IMG/VR virus record: IMGVR_UViG_3300033004_000002
Location: 1-56,059 of that record
Origin: a virus
DNA: 56,059 nucleotides
Strand: one strand, 5' to 3'
Positions within the stretch are counted from its first letter, which is position 1. Each line of letters opens with the position of its first letter. Positions 45,796-54,206 of this stretch are shown piece by piece. Below the pieces are notes generated by a model. That model worked only from the letters and a program-made list of their open reading frames with translations. It was not told the DNA's origin and made no database searches. Both the position numbers and the translations under genes were made by a program.

Positions 45796-46191
45796 TCAGA
45801 AACACTGCATCCGCTGCACTTCGTAGGTCGGCTTGCCGCGCGTGATGATCTTCAGCGACTTCGCCGCCGTGCCCGCGCCGATCTCGACCGCGCCCGCCCC
45901 GCCCAGCCCCTTGTTGACCAGCGTCATCAACTCCTCGCCGACGATCCCAAGCGAGGATCCGCATTCGCCGGCAACGATGTCGGCAAGATCGGAGAACCAG
46001 TCGCCCGGGATGTTGTCCGGATCGGCGACGTAGGCGATCTCCAAACCTGCGATCTTGCGCAGGATCGAATCCAGCTGCGTGCTGACGTTGGCGACATCCT
46101 CGACATCGGGCGGGTTGCCGATCGAAAGCACGCCGGCGCGCTGCAGCACCAGCGTGATCAGGTCGGAGGAGGTGCGGAAGGGGCCGGCCAT
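45796..46191 (-). CDS. Head-tail connector (P22 gp4-like)
   Basis: The 131-aa product is helical: SDLITLVLQRAGVLSIGNPP, STQLDSILRKIAGLEIAYVA, DWFSDLADIVAGECGSSLGI. P22 gp4-type adaptors have this short helical plan and sit between portal and gp10. A C-terminal strand (LKIITRGKPTYEVQRMQC) would be the extended arm. The direct gp4-gp10 gene order supports the call. Confidence 0.7.
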   Translation of the reverse strand: MAGPFRTSSDLITLVLQRAGVLSIGNPPDVEDVANVSTQLDSILRKIAGLEIAYVADPDNIPGDWFSDLADIVAGECGSSLGIVGEELMTLVNKGLGGAGAVEIGAGTAAKSLKIITRGKPTYEVQRMQCF

Positions 46192-46194
46192 GAC

Positions 46195-46722
46195 CTACCA
46201 GGGCAGCTGCGTGAAGCCGTGGCGTAGCCACACTTGCGCCAGCTGCGCCTCGGTGAGTTCGTCGCGCTTGGCGAGGTCGTGCAGCCTGGGCATGAACAGG
46301 TTGCCGATGAAGTCGTAATCGTCGGTGCCGACGCCGCAGACCTGGCGCATCTCGCGTTCCTTGGAGAACCGCGCGATCAGGTCTTCGGCATGCTCGAAGC
46401 TCGGCAGCTTCAGCCATTCCACGATGTACTGGCGATACTCTTCGGCCGTCGTCGGATCCTTGGCGGGGTCGCGTTTCGGCTTGGCGTTGCCGACCCGGAA
46501 ATGCCGGTTGTCGCGCGCCCGTTCGATCAGGCTCGCGTTCAGCTTCTCGCGCTCGGTGCCGCCGGCATGGCCCTTGATTTCCTTCGGAATGTTGGCCTCG
46601 AAGGTGTGGCCGCACCAGGTGGTGCGGACCGGGTCCATCGGACCGGGCACATAGGTCACGGTCTCCACCACCGGCTCATGGACCGGTTCGGACTCTTCGA
46701 CGGTACGCGGAGCTTTGGCCAT
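46195..46722 (-). CDS. 175-aa head-region protein
   Basis: The N-terminus is Glu/Val/Pro-rich (MAKAPRTVEESEPVHEPVVE). TWCGHTFEANIPKEIKG gives a short beta motif, then Arg/Lys-rich NRHFRVGNAKPKRDPAKDPT and a helical C-terminal domain (YRQYIVEWLKLPSFEHAEDL, ISRF-type end). It lies between capsid and connector genes; a head completion factor is likely by position. Confidence 0.6.
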   Translation of the reverse strand: MAKAPRTVEESEPVHEPVVETVTYVPGPMDPVRTTWCGHTFEANIPKEIKGHAGGTEREKLNASLIERARDNRHFRVGNAKPKRDPAKDPTTAEEYRQYIVEWLKLPSFEHAEDLIARFSKEREMRQVCGVGTDDYDFIGNLFMPRLHDLAKRDELTEAQLAQVWLRHGFTQLPW

Positions 46723-46867
46723 TCATGATATCCTTTCTTGATTGAAGTGGACGTCTTTCCGCCCTGCCATCGGTTTGATCGGCTTTCGACGACCGACCCT
46801 CACGCATCCAGCGCACAGCATGTCTTTCAATGCCTATGGGGCGCTTCACCGAAACCCACGGCTCGGA

Positions 46868-46893
46868 AGTCCGGACGACGTATCGTCCGGACT
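46868..46893 (-). terminator. Hairpin after the exported capsid-region gene
   Basis: AGTCCGGACGA/TCGTCCGGACT, an 11-bp perfect stem with a 4-base loop, just past the stop at 46901. No T run, so it may trim or protect the abundant capsid mRNA and not terminate fully. Confidence 0.55.
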
Positions 46894-46900
46894 AATCGCG

Positions 46901-47413
46901 TTACATGTCGTTGTTCGGCGCGTAGGCCAGCACGCAGGTCACCGATCCTGCGGTCGCCGCGGTGCCGGTCTGGGCGTACTTGGCCCACAGCGTCACGTCG
47001 GCGGCCGAGGTGGCGTTGAGCCCAAGGCCGAGCGCGGAGGTCAGATGCTGCACCGTGGCCGAGGCCTCGTTCAGGTCGCCGGTGCCGAACACCTCGTTGG
47101 CGCTGGTCTTGGTGGTGCCCAGCGTCACCACGTTGGTGGTCGAGGCGTTGAACGCGGTGGTCACATGGCAATCGATCGAGTGGATGTACCAGTTCTGCCC
47201 CAGCGCTCCGAACGCAGCGCCGGAGGCGATGCCCGGATCGTTGAAGTTGATCGTCAGCCGATAGTAGTGCAGCTCCTGCCGCGAGGCGTCCCGCTTGCTC
47301 ATGATGCGGGTCTGGTCGACGTTGAGCGCGAACGCGGCGGTGACCGCAAACGCAGTCAGGATGAGCGCGGCAATCGCCTTGCCCCATCCCTTGAGGAGAG
47401 TGTTCAGTTTCAT
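46901..47413 (-). CDS. 170-aa structural protein with signal anchor
   Basis: N-terminus MKLNTLLKGWGKAIAALILT, then AFAVTAAFALNVD, is a signal peptide or anchor. The body is beta (LHYYRLTINFNDPGIASGAA; FNASTTNVVTLGTTKTSANE; HLTSALGLGLNATSAADVTL). Directly downstream of the capsid gene, where decoration proteins usually lie. The export signal is unexpected for a virion part. Confidence 0.6.
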   Translation of the reverse strand: MKLNTLLKGWGKAIAALILTAFAVTAAFALNVDQTRIMSKRDASRQELHYYRLTINFNDPGIASGAAFGALGQNWYIHSIDCHVTTAFNASTTNVVTLGTTKTSANEVFGTGDLNEASATVQHLTSALGLGLNATSAADVTLWAKYAQTGTAATAGSVTCVLAYAPNNDM

Positions 47414-47455
47414 GGCTTGGCCTCCAATGGCCGGATGATTTGTCAGGTGAGAGGA

Positions 47456-47482
47456 GGCAGCGCGGAGTGATGCCGCGCTGCC
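47456..47482 (-). terminator. Hairpin after the major capsid gene
   Basis: GGCAGCGCGG/CCGCGCTGCC, a 10-bp perfect stem with a 7-base loop, 22 bases past the capsid stop. No strong T run on the minus strand. Likely attenuates transcription or protects the capsid mRNA 3' end. Confidence 0.55.
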
Positions 47483-47504
47483 GGTTGCATCACGCCATCA
47501 GGCC

Positions 47505-48668
47505 TTAGTTGTCGGCGACCGCCGCGAAGAAGCCGGTGAACGTACCCCAGTCCTTGAAGTTGCCGGCGGCGTTAAGCTTGGCGATCTTGCCAACTCCGTA
47601 AGCCATCTTGATGCCAACACCACGGATGAACTGATAGTCGTCCTCTTTCCGGAAGGTATTGGTCGGCATCTGACCCCAGCACCAGGCGACCGCCTGCTGA
47701 CCGCAGAGAAATGCAGGTGCAACCTGCCCCGCGCCGGAGCCGGCGTTGGTGTAGAACACCGGCAGCCGCAGCGAGAGTTCGGGAATCTCCCGGATGATCA
47801 CGCCGTTGTACAAAAGATCGCCGTCGACGAAGATCGGGTTCTTCAGGTAGCCCTGCTGTTCCCTTGCGCGCGAGTTCTGGTTCGCGGTCTTGATGTCGGT
47901 GTCTTGCTGCGCGTCGCGGAACTGCTCCTGACCGACGAACAGCACGAACCACTCGGTGCCGTTCTCCTTCAGCTTGAACGGACGGATGCGCGGGTTGGCC
48001 TTCTTCGCGCTCCGCTTCATCCGGTTGACCAGCGCGCCCGACAGCGTCATGGCGGCGGTGATGTTGGCCATCGAGGCCGCGAAGTTGCCCGCGACGAGGT
48101 TCGCCGTATTGCCCGAACCGATCAGGATGCGGTCGGCGTTATCGGTGATCCAGGTGTTGCGCTGGGCTGCGGTGGCCGCATCGAACAGGATCCCGTTGAC
48201 GCGCTGGCCGAGCGCGGAGCCGAGACCGGCAGGTGCAGCCTGCGAGGGAATCGCATAGAAACCGTCGCAGATTTCGTCGCGCTGCTTTTCCTGGCCCCAG
48301 TCGACCAGTTTCGGCTTGAACTCGCCGAACAGGTCGATCGAGGATTTGTTTTCATCGGCATTATTGACCGCGACCGCGTGCCGCGCCCAGTCGATCCAGA
48401 AGCGCGTGCCCTGGTTGTCAACCTGTTCTTCGTTGCCGACCAGCGGGCCGACGCCGACGCCTTGCGCATTGAGACGGGCAGACAACGGAATGTTGATCTG
48501 CTCGCCGCCCATCTTGCCGCCCTTGTCGAGGTCGGTGATCACGCGAATGATCGCGTTCTCGGACGGGCCCATGTAGGGCGAAAAGAGATTCTCGCGGACG
48601 TATTCCCGGAAGATCTGCTTGCGGAATACGACAAGCTTGTTGTTGCCAGAGGTGGTCGTGAGCGCCAT
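47505..48668 (-). CDS. Major capsid protein (N4-gp56 family)
   Basis: The 387-aa product matches the N4-gp56/DUF4043 capsid family: FRKQIFREYVRENLFSPYMG (15-34), DLDKGGKMGGEQINIPLSAR (46-65), FWIDWARHAVAVNNADENKS, and a late NGTEWFVLFVGQEQFRDAQQ with FRKEDDYQFIRGVGIKMAYG. These are HK97-fold segments. It follows the scaffold gene by 117 bases, with a GCGACCGA/TCGGTCGC hairpin at 48733-48752 in the gap. Confidence 0.9.
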   Translation of the reverse strand: MALTTTSGNNKLVVFRKQIFREYVRENLFSPYMGPSENAIIRVITDLDKGGKMGGEQINIPLSARLNAQGVGVGPLVGNEEQVDNQGTRFWIDWARHAVAVNNADENKSSIDLFGEFKPKLVDWGQEKQRDEICDGFYAIPSQAAPAGLGSALGQRVNGILFDAATAAQRNTWITDNADRILIGSGNTANLVAGNFAASMANITAAMTLSGALVNRMKRSAKKANPRIRPFKLKENGTEWFVLFVGQEQFRDAQQDTDIKTANQNSRAREQQGYLKNPIFVDGDLLYNGVIIREIPELSLRLPVFYTNAGSGAGQVAPAFLCGQQAVAWCWGQMPTNTFRKEDDYQFIRGVGIKMAYGVGKIAKLNAAGNFKDWGTFTGFFAAVADN

Positions 48669-48784
48669 TGGGGCGGCCCTTTCAAAAAAAGGCCTCGCGC
48701 CAAGACGGCGGCAGTCAAACCGGCACTTACTCGCGACCGATCACTCGGTCGCGGCAGGCTTCGTCATTTTGGAAAGGCGCAGTC

Positions 48785-49837
48785 CTAACGCCAGGCGGCG
48801 TCTGCGATGGCTTGCGGCGAATCGTCGTACTGGTCCGGATCGACCCTTGAGGTTCCGACGTTGGAGCCCTGGGCGCCATTCAGCGACTTCGGCAAGCGTG
48901 TGGTGGTACGCGGTCGACCATCTTCCCCAACGCTCGCTTCCTGTCGCATGGAGGCGACGATCTGCTTGACGAACTCGGGGTCTTTCATGAGGGCTTCGCG
49001 GGTTTCCTTGGCGACACGCTCGCGATACGCAACGAAATCGTCGCCAACTTCAGCGCGGGTCTGCTCGCGCTTGTGCCACTTGATCATTGCCTCACCGGGG
49101 TTCGGTGCGGCAAGGATACGCTGAACAGTGGCGCGCGCCTCGGGGTCCTGATGGTTGAGCGATGTCATCGCTCCATAGGCTTGTTCGAACGTCTCCTTGT
49201 GGAGCGCGTGCGCAATCGCCATGGAGTTTTCGACACGCAGGTTCCTGATCTCGTTGACCAGAGGCGCGACCTGCGCCTTGATCCCATCGTCGAGATAGGT
49301 AAACACCCCGTCCGGATTTTCGAAGATGTCGGGCCTGGTGGCGGCCTTCGGCGGTTCGGCAGCCTTGGCAGGCTCCCGAGGCGCGGTCTTGAGTGCCGCG
49401 ATCTCCCGCATGACCAGATCGAGCTGCGCCTTGCTTTCGGCCTTGTCTCGCTCGATCGCCGCCTTGAGCGCATCACGCTCGGCTTCCGCTGCACGCGCCC
49501 GCTCGTTGGCCTCCCGTAACTTTCCCGGAGGAATGCGCCCTTCGGACTCGGTACGCACGGGCTGGGTCTCGCCGGGCTTGGCGGCCGTGGGTTCAACCAC
49601 CGGCTCGGCTTCGCCCTCGCCTTCGGCGTCTTCACCTTCGGCTTCTTCGCCTTCGGTTTCGTCCTCGCCTTCTTCGGCTTCGTGCTGACCCTCCAGACCG
49701 TCGCCCAGATCCTCCAGCGAACGATCGCCGGATGCATCCAAGGCTTCCGTCTCTTCGTTGTCCCACGCAAATCCCGCGATCTCTTTCTCGGTCTCGATCA
49801 TTGCGGCTTCGATCGGATCGCTACTCGCTGTTGCCAT
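48785..49837 (-). CDS. Scaffolding protein
   Basis: 350 aa: an N-terminal extremely acidic part (~25-80, runs of Glu/Asp/Gly), then a long coiled coil (~95-150: LREANERARAAEAERDALKA), a helical mid-domain (IFENPDGVFTYLDDGIKAQV) and a short positive C-terminus (~300-345). Acidic, coiled-coil, basic-tailed proteins located directly before the capsid gene are typical scaffolds that shape the prohead. No protease is evident. Confidence 0.8.
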   Translation of the reverse strand: MATASSDPIEAAMIETEKEIAGFAWDNEETEALDASGDRSLEDLGDGLEGQHEAEEGEDETEGEEAEGEDAEGEGEAEPVVEPTAAKPGETQPVRTESEGRIPPGKLREANERARAAEAERDALKAAIERDKAESKAQLDLVMREIAALKTAPREPAKAAEPPKAATRPDIFENPDGVFTYLDDGIKAQVAPLVNEIRNLRVENSMAIAHALHKETFEQAYGAMTSLNHQDPEARATVQRILAAPNPGEAMIKWHKREQTRAEVGDDFVAYRERVAKETREALMKDPEFVKQIVASMRQEASVGEDGRPRTTTRLPKSLNGAQGSNVGTSRVDPDQYDDSPQAIADAAWR

Positions 49838-50008
49838 GATGGTCGACTCTCATTCTCTCTTAATCGCGTTTCGTGCGATGACGGCGGCCCACTTTGTCTT
49901 GCGCTGGGGCCGGGTTAAGCGCCGTGCCGTCTGGTGGACACCTCCCGCAGGGTTCATAGCCGGCAACCCGTGACTGCCGTGCGCCGTTTCGTGGCGCGGA
50001 CGAAGGGG

Positions 50009-50317
50009 TCAGTTGGCGATCACTGTTTCGCCAGCCAGGATTTCCTGCTGCTGCCGGTTGATCTCGATCGCGGTCTGCAGCGACTCGATCAGGATGGCGG
50101 CGGACTGCGGCGTGCAGCGCAGATGCGCCACGCAGACCATCTCGCCGCTCACACTGCCGTCGGGCTTGGGCTGCAGATAGCGCGCGGTCAGCTCGACCTC
50201 GACATTGCCGTTGAACGAGCCGCGCACCGGCGCGCTGTCGAAATAGATCAAGGGCGCGGTCGCGGCGTTCTTCATCATCGGAATGGACGCGGCCGGCGGC
50301 GTTGATCGGAGGGACAT
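50009..50317 (-). CDS. 102-aa hypothetical protein
   Basis: N-terminal Ser/Pro/Ala part, then FDSAPVRGSFNGNVEVELTA and MVCVAHLRCTPQSAAILIES with a C-terminal helix (LQTAIEINRQQQEILAGE). A small beta/alpha protein. Lies between an exported protein gene and the scaffold gene, after a 170-base gap (49838-50008) in which I see no gene. Confidence 0.55.
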   Translation of the reverse strand: MSLRSTPPAASIPMMKNAATAPLIYFDSAPVRGSFNGNVEVELTARYLQPKPDGSVSGEMVCVAHLRCTPQSAAILIESLQTAIEINRQQQEILAGETVIAN

Positions 50318-50332
50318 GAGGGGCTATTCCTG

Positions 50333-50776
50333 TTACTGCGCGAGGTAGCCGACGTTCAGCGTGATCCCGGTCGCGGCGTTGGTGTTGTCGTTGTCGGCTT
50401 GGCCGGCGACGATGCAGAAGCCGATGCCGGCCGTGAAGCGTGTGTCATCGAAGCCGATGGAAATGACGCCAGTCGAGGTCGTGGTCGGCGGCAAGGGAAT
50501 GGTGACCTGCGGCGTATCGGTGCCGCAGGTCGGCGCAGTCGCCTTGTTGTAGAACTTCAGGTAATAGATCGTCGCCGTGTTGTTGTAGACGATGATCCAT
50601 TTCAGGATGTTCTGGCCAGCGCCCGAGACCAGCGTCGAATTGTTGGACGCCTGCGACAGGTAATGAAACGGGATCGCCTGCAGCGACTGCGCCCGCGCGT
50701 CGGCCGACGCAAACGCGACAACTGCCGCAAGAAGCGCAGCGGCGACTCGCATCAGCTTTCCATTGATTGACATCAT
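50333..50776 (-). CDS. 147-aa exported protein
   Basis: ATG 50776 overlaps the preceding stop. Signal MRVAAALLAAVVAFASADARAQS (residues ~9-31, written here in part as VAAALLAAVVAFASADARA). The mature part is beta (FHYLSQASNNSTLVSGAGQN, IYYLKFYNKATAPTCGTDTP) with two Cys. A related, longer exported protein precedes it. Probably surface-located; role unknown. Confidence 0.6.
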   Translation of the reverse strand: MMSINGKLMRVAAALLAAVVAFASADARAQSLQAIPFHYLSQASNNSTLVSGAGQNILKWIIVYNNTATIYYLKFYNKATAPTCGTDTPQVTIPLPPTTTSTGVISIGFDDTRFTAGIGFCIVAGQADNDNTNAATGITLNVGYLAQ

Positions 50777-51663
50777 TGCCGATACCCCCATGCCGAGACG
50801 GACACCACACCGCCGGAGCCTGGAGCTGCCGAAATCACTGCAATAGCCTGATTGGCACCAGAGGCAGGAATGCAGGCCCTGCCGAACGGTGGTTCAGTGA
50901 TTCCGATGCCACTCGCGAGAGGTGCGGTCCATTGCGTGAAATTCATCGTTCCGGTTATTGTGCCCGTGACCGTCGCATTGCCCGTTGCAGCCGCGGTCGC
51001 ATTCGCACGGATCGAAAATCCGCAAATATATGTCGTGGTGGTCGAACTCGCCGCCAGCGTTGCAGTGGTCGCGCCCGTCGTTCCCGTAGCCGATGCGGTA
51101 ATCGGAATGGCACCCAGCGGATATAACGACGTCAGCGTGACCGGAAAGTTGTTGTCGGCCATTACGGAGGAGATCGCTGTCGATCCCAGCATGGCAACGT
51201 TGACGCTGCCGCTCGCAATGTTGGTTCCGACGATCCGGATCGCCGACATGCCGGCGGCATTGATTTGGAAGATACCATTGGCTGTGATGGCCGTAACGGA
51301 GGCGCCGCTCGTCAAGGAGACGGCCGTCGTTACACCCCACGTCGCGCTGGCTGCGCCGACCTGGCCATAATCGACCGATGCCTGCACCTGCAACGCGCCG
51401 GTCCACGTCCCCGTGACGGAAAGACCAACCGTCGATTGTCCGTCGACGGGAATGACGACAGAATCGTTGGTCGACGCGATCGACCGGGACGTCGCAGCCC
51501 CACTGCATGGCACAGCCTGGGACTGACTGTTCAGGCACATGACGACTTTGCCGTCGACCTGAGAACCGCCCGGTGTCGTAAACGAGCTTTGGGCCCGCGC
51601 GGAAAATGCTGCGAGCGAGAACAGCAGCGAGAGTGTGACAGCGCGGATGATACCCAAGATCAT
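50773..51663 (-). CDS. 296-aa exported beta-rich protein
   Basis: Signal peptide LSLLFSLAAFSARAQS (residues ~10-26). Low-complexity Ser/Thr/Ala/Gly beta repeats follow (LSVTGTWTGALQVQASVDYG; MSAIRIVGTNIASGSVNVAM), with Cys pairs at both ends. It resembles phage decoration or tail beta proteins but is exported, directly downstream of the portal gene. ATG 51663 overlaps the portal stop. No family recognised. Confidence 0.6.
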   Translation of the reverse strand: MILGIIRAVTLSLLFSLAAFSARAQSSFTTPGGSQVDGKVVMCLNSQSQAVPCSGAATSRSIASTNDSVVIPVDGQSTVGLSVTGTWTGALQVQASVDYGQVGAASATWGVTTAVSLTSGASVTAITANGIFQINAAGMSAIRIVGTNIASGSVNVAMLGSTAISSVMADNNFPVTLTSLYPLGAIPITASATGTTGATTATLAASSTTTTYICGFSIRANATAAATGNATVTGTITGTMNFTQWTAPLASGIGITEPPFGRACIPASGANQAIAVISAAPGSGGVVSVSAWGYRQ

Positions 51664-53660
51664 GGCATTGCCTGCGGCTGTGGTTGCGGCAACGGTTGCG
51701 GACCGCCCGCCCTGCCAGCTTGCGGCGGCTGCTGCCCGGCCTGCGCAATGCGATGCGCATCGAACAGCGTGTCACGGACATATTCGGCTGCGGCCAGATG
51801 CAGGTTGGTCTGGGCGTGCCCGACGCCGGCCCGTTTCTCTTCCGCCGTGGCCGCGGCCTGGTCGGCGTTGGCTAGCAGCTTCTGGGTTTCGGCCGCGGTC
51901 TTGGCATTGCGGCCCGCGACGCCTTCGAGCTGCAGCCGCTTGACCAACTCGGCCATCGGATCGGGCGGTTGCGGCTTCGGCGCGAGCAGCTGCAGCGCGC
52001 GATCCTTTTCCGAGCGCGGCATGCTCGGGTCCATCTCGATCAGCACCTGCGGTGGGATCGAGCCCGGCGGCAGCTGCCACAACTTGTTGGAGAGTTCCTC
52101 CATCATCGAGATCAGGTCCGGGCCCTGGTCGAGCACGATATCGACGTCGAGTGCGCCCACCGCGTTGACGATGACGGGGCGGCCCATTTCGTCGACATCG
52201 ACGCCGTTCAACTGGATGAACTGCGCCAGCTTGTCGTTGGAGTTGACCCGGATCCAGCGCTCCGCGGTCCAGTGCCGCTGAATCGCGTTCCAGATCGAGC
52301 GATAGATATCGAGCTTCCAGGAGCGATGCGCCAGCACGAACGGCCCCAGTTCGGCCATGCCTGGCTGCCGCAACAGTTCGATCGCCTTGCCGGAAATGTT
52401 GGTGATGCCGCCCGGCCCGCCCATCGCCGCAAGATCGGCATTGGCGAAGCCGTCGAGCTCTTTCTTCGCGTCGTCCGTGAAGGTCGAGAACACGGCGATT
52501 TCCGGCTTGGAATCGTTGATCTCAAATTTCTTTTGCGGATTGACCTCGATCACGCCGTCATGCCGCGCCGCTTCCCGCCGCGCGGTTTCGACGTCGTCGA
52601 CGGCGCCCTTCTCCAGGATCAGCCGGCGCGAGTTGGCCAGCGCCAACATCTTGGACTTGCCCTGGTTGAGCGCATCCTGCGGCCCCTTGAAGTTGCGAAC
52701 GAAGGAATAGCGGTCGCCGTCATGATCGACCATCGGGCCGAACATCTTGAACGAGGACTCGCTGTTGCCGCGGTCATCGGCGAATGGCGAGAGGCCCTGA
52801 TCCAGAAGCACGTTGGCGCAGTAGAACGCCCAGCACCATTTGCCCCGATGCTTGTACCAGTGTTCGATCATGCGCACGCGGCGTTGTGCGAGGATCATCC
52901 ACTTGATCTCGCGATCGGGATTGGTGGTCAGATCGCTGTCGCCCTGGAACAGGCCTTCGAGGTCGTCGCGGCGCTCGGGAAACATTTCCGCCGCGGCCTC
53001 GACGTCCATCCACTTCATGATGCCTTCGTAGCGGACATCCTTGAAGTTGAAGGCGTAGGAGCGCGGGTCATAGAAATACTCGTCGCCGATGACCGGGTGC
53101 AGCCCGATATCAGGGTCGCCCTTGTCGCCCTGGCGCAGGATCAGTTGTACGCCGCCGATCGCCTCGATGCCCACTTGCAGAAGGCAGGACGGCTCAATCG
53201 TGGTCTTGAACTGGTTGGCGTCGCAGACGTAGCGGATCGACTGCGTGGCGATCTCGGCTCCGGCTTCGCTCTTCGGGTTGCGCCCCATCGCCTTGGGGTC
53301 GCAGCGCATGCGCTCGACCTGGCCGACGATGCCATTGATCTTCCGTCCGACGCGGTTCCATATCTGTTCTGGCTGATGCCGCAGCCGCAACACCTTGCGC
53401 TGCTCGGCGGTCAGCTGCGCGCCGTGGTAGTAGCGGCGGGAGTCCTTCTGTTCCTCGATCTCCTCGACCTTGCCGCCGAGATAGTCCTGCAGCTGGCGAT
53501 GCAGCGTGATGACAGGAAGGAACTGCCCGCTGTCGTCCTCGCCGACCGTGTTGTCGCGCTTGTCCTCGTCCGGATTGTTGTCGCCGCGCACAAGCGGCGC
53601 CATCCGCGCGCGATCGGCGCGCGCCATGGTGGCGGACAAGGCTGCGTCAGACAGGGGCAT
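51660..53660 (-). CDS. Portal protein (P22 gp1-like)
   Basis: The 666-aa product has the P22-type portal plan: N-terminal wing (LHRQLQDYLGGKVEEIEEQK; RYYHGAQLTAEQRKVLRLRH), WNRVGRKINGIVGQVERMRC (~101-120), IRYVCDANQFKTTIEPSC, EYFYDPRSYAFNFKD and WMDVEAAAEMFPERRDDLEG, later ERWIRVNSNDKLAQFIQLNG. The C-terminal ~150 residues are helical and Gln/Ala/Pro-rich, like the P22 barrel. It forms the ring through which DNA passes. Downstream of small genes coupled to TerL on the circle. Confidence 0.9.
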   Translation of the reverse strand: MPLSDAALSATMARADRARMAPLVRGDNNPDEDKRDNTVGEDDSGQFLPVITLHRQLQDYLGGKVEEIEEQKDSRRYYHGAQLTAEQRKVLRLRHQPEQIWNRVGRKINGIVGQVERMRCDPKAMGRNPKSEAGAEIATQSIRYVCDANQFKTTIEPSCLLQVGIEAIGGVQLILRQGDKGDPDIGLHPVIGDEYFYDPRSYAFNFKDVRYEGIMKWMDVEAAAEMFPERRDDLEGLFQGDSDLTTNPDREIKWMILAQRRVRMIEHWYKHRGKWCWAFYCANVLLDQGLSPFADDRGNSESSFKMFGPMVDHDGDRYSFVRNFKGPQDALNQGKSKMLALANSRRLILEKGAVDDVETARREAARHDGVIEVNPQKKFEINDSKPEIAVFSTFTDDAKKELDGFANADLAAMGGPGGITNISGKAIELLRQPGMAELGPFVLAHRSWKLDIYRSIWNAIQRHWTAERWIRVNSNDKLAQFIQLNGVDVDEMGRPVIVNAVGALDVDIVLDQGPDLISMMEELSNKLWQLPPGSIPPQVLIEMDPSMPRSEKDRALQLLAPKPQPPDPMAELVKRLQLEGVAGRNAKTAAETQKLLANADQAAATAEEKRAGVGHAQTNLHLAAAEYVRDTLFDAHRIAQAGQQPPQAGRAGGPQPLPQPQPQAMP

Positions 53661-53663
53661 GGA

Positions 53664-53918
53664 TCAGAAAATACCTGGGAGAGGTTGATCAGGCGCAGGG
53701 CCGTCAACGTCGGCATCGCACCACATCGACGGATAGACGTGGCGGGTTGAACCGCGCATCTTCCACACCGACTCGGTCGCACTCCACTGCGCGACGACGC
53801 ATTCATGCGCCACGTCGAAGGGCCGGCCGCGCTCGTCGGTCTTGTAGGACGACGACGGCAGGAACACCCAGAGCGGGCGGTCGCGGGGTGCGTCGTGCGA
53901 GGGTGCCCAGACAGTCAT
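53664..53918 (-). CDS. 84-aa hypothetical protein (DUF551-like layout)
   Basis: ATG 53918 overlaps the TGA of the 95-aa gene; its stop is three bases above the portal ATG. APSHDAPRDRPLWVFLPSSS, then VVAQWSATESVWKMRGSTRH and PSMWCDADVDGPAP have the layout of DUF551-type phage proteins (P-x-D/R-x-P-L-W-V ... VAQW ... W). Small beta domain; no function known. Confidence 0.6.
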   Translation of the reverse strand: MTVWAPSHDAPRDRPLWVFLPSSSYKTDERGRPFDVAHECVVAQWSATESVWKMRGSTRHVYPSMWCDADVDGPAPDQPLPGIF

Positions 53919-54202
53919 GCGACCGGCGTCATCTTGTCGAGATCGGCGGTTTTCCCGCCGAGCTTCGCCATAGCCTTGTCGGAGATCATGCCTCGCTTGG
54001 CGAGATGCGCAGCGCGCTGCGCCTCGTCCTGCTTTTCCTTGGCCATGACGGCAGCATGCTTGCGCACGTGCTTCATCAGCTCCGGATTCTTGAGGTGCTC
54101 GCCGGCGCGCAGGATGGTGTGCGTGGCGTCGCGGACTTCCCATTCGTCGTACTTCTTCTGTTTCGCCGAGGTCGACTTTGCCATTCCGATGCCCTCTGCC
54201 AT
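53915..54202 (-). CDS. 95-aa basic helical protein with SHOCT-like tail
   Basis: Starts at ATG 54202 or 54184. Lys/Ala/Glu-rich helices: EWEVRDATHTILRAGEHLKN, PELMKHVRKHAAVMAKEKQD. The C-terminal AKRGMISDKAMAKLGG carries the GxIS motif also present at the end of the ATP-grasp protein just upstream and in the 101-aa protein at 412-717. Lies between the ligase and portal genes. Function unknown. Confidence 0.6.
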   Translation of the reverse strand: MAEGIGMAKSTSAKQKKYDEWEVRDATHTILRAGEHLKNPELMKHVRKHAAVMAKEKQDEAQRAAHLAKRGMISDKAMAKLGGKTADLDKMTPVA

Positions 54203-54206
54203 GGGA

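Noticed and set aside
51969-53750. Long plus-strand open frame (593 codons) opposite the portal gene
   Set aside because: It is a GC-rich shadow: composition is Arg/Leu/Val-rich with no motif, and the portal on the other strand is unmistakable.
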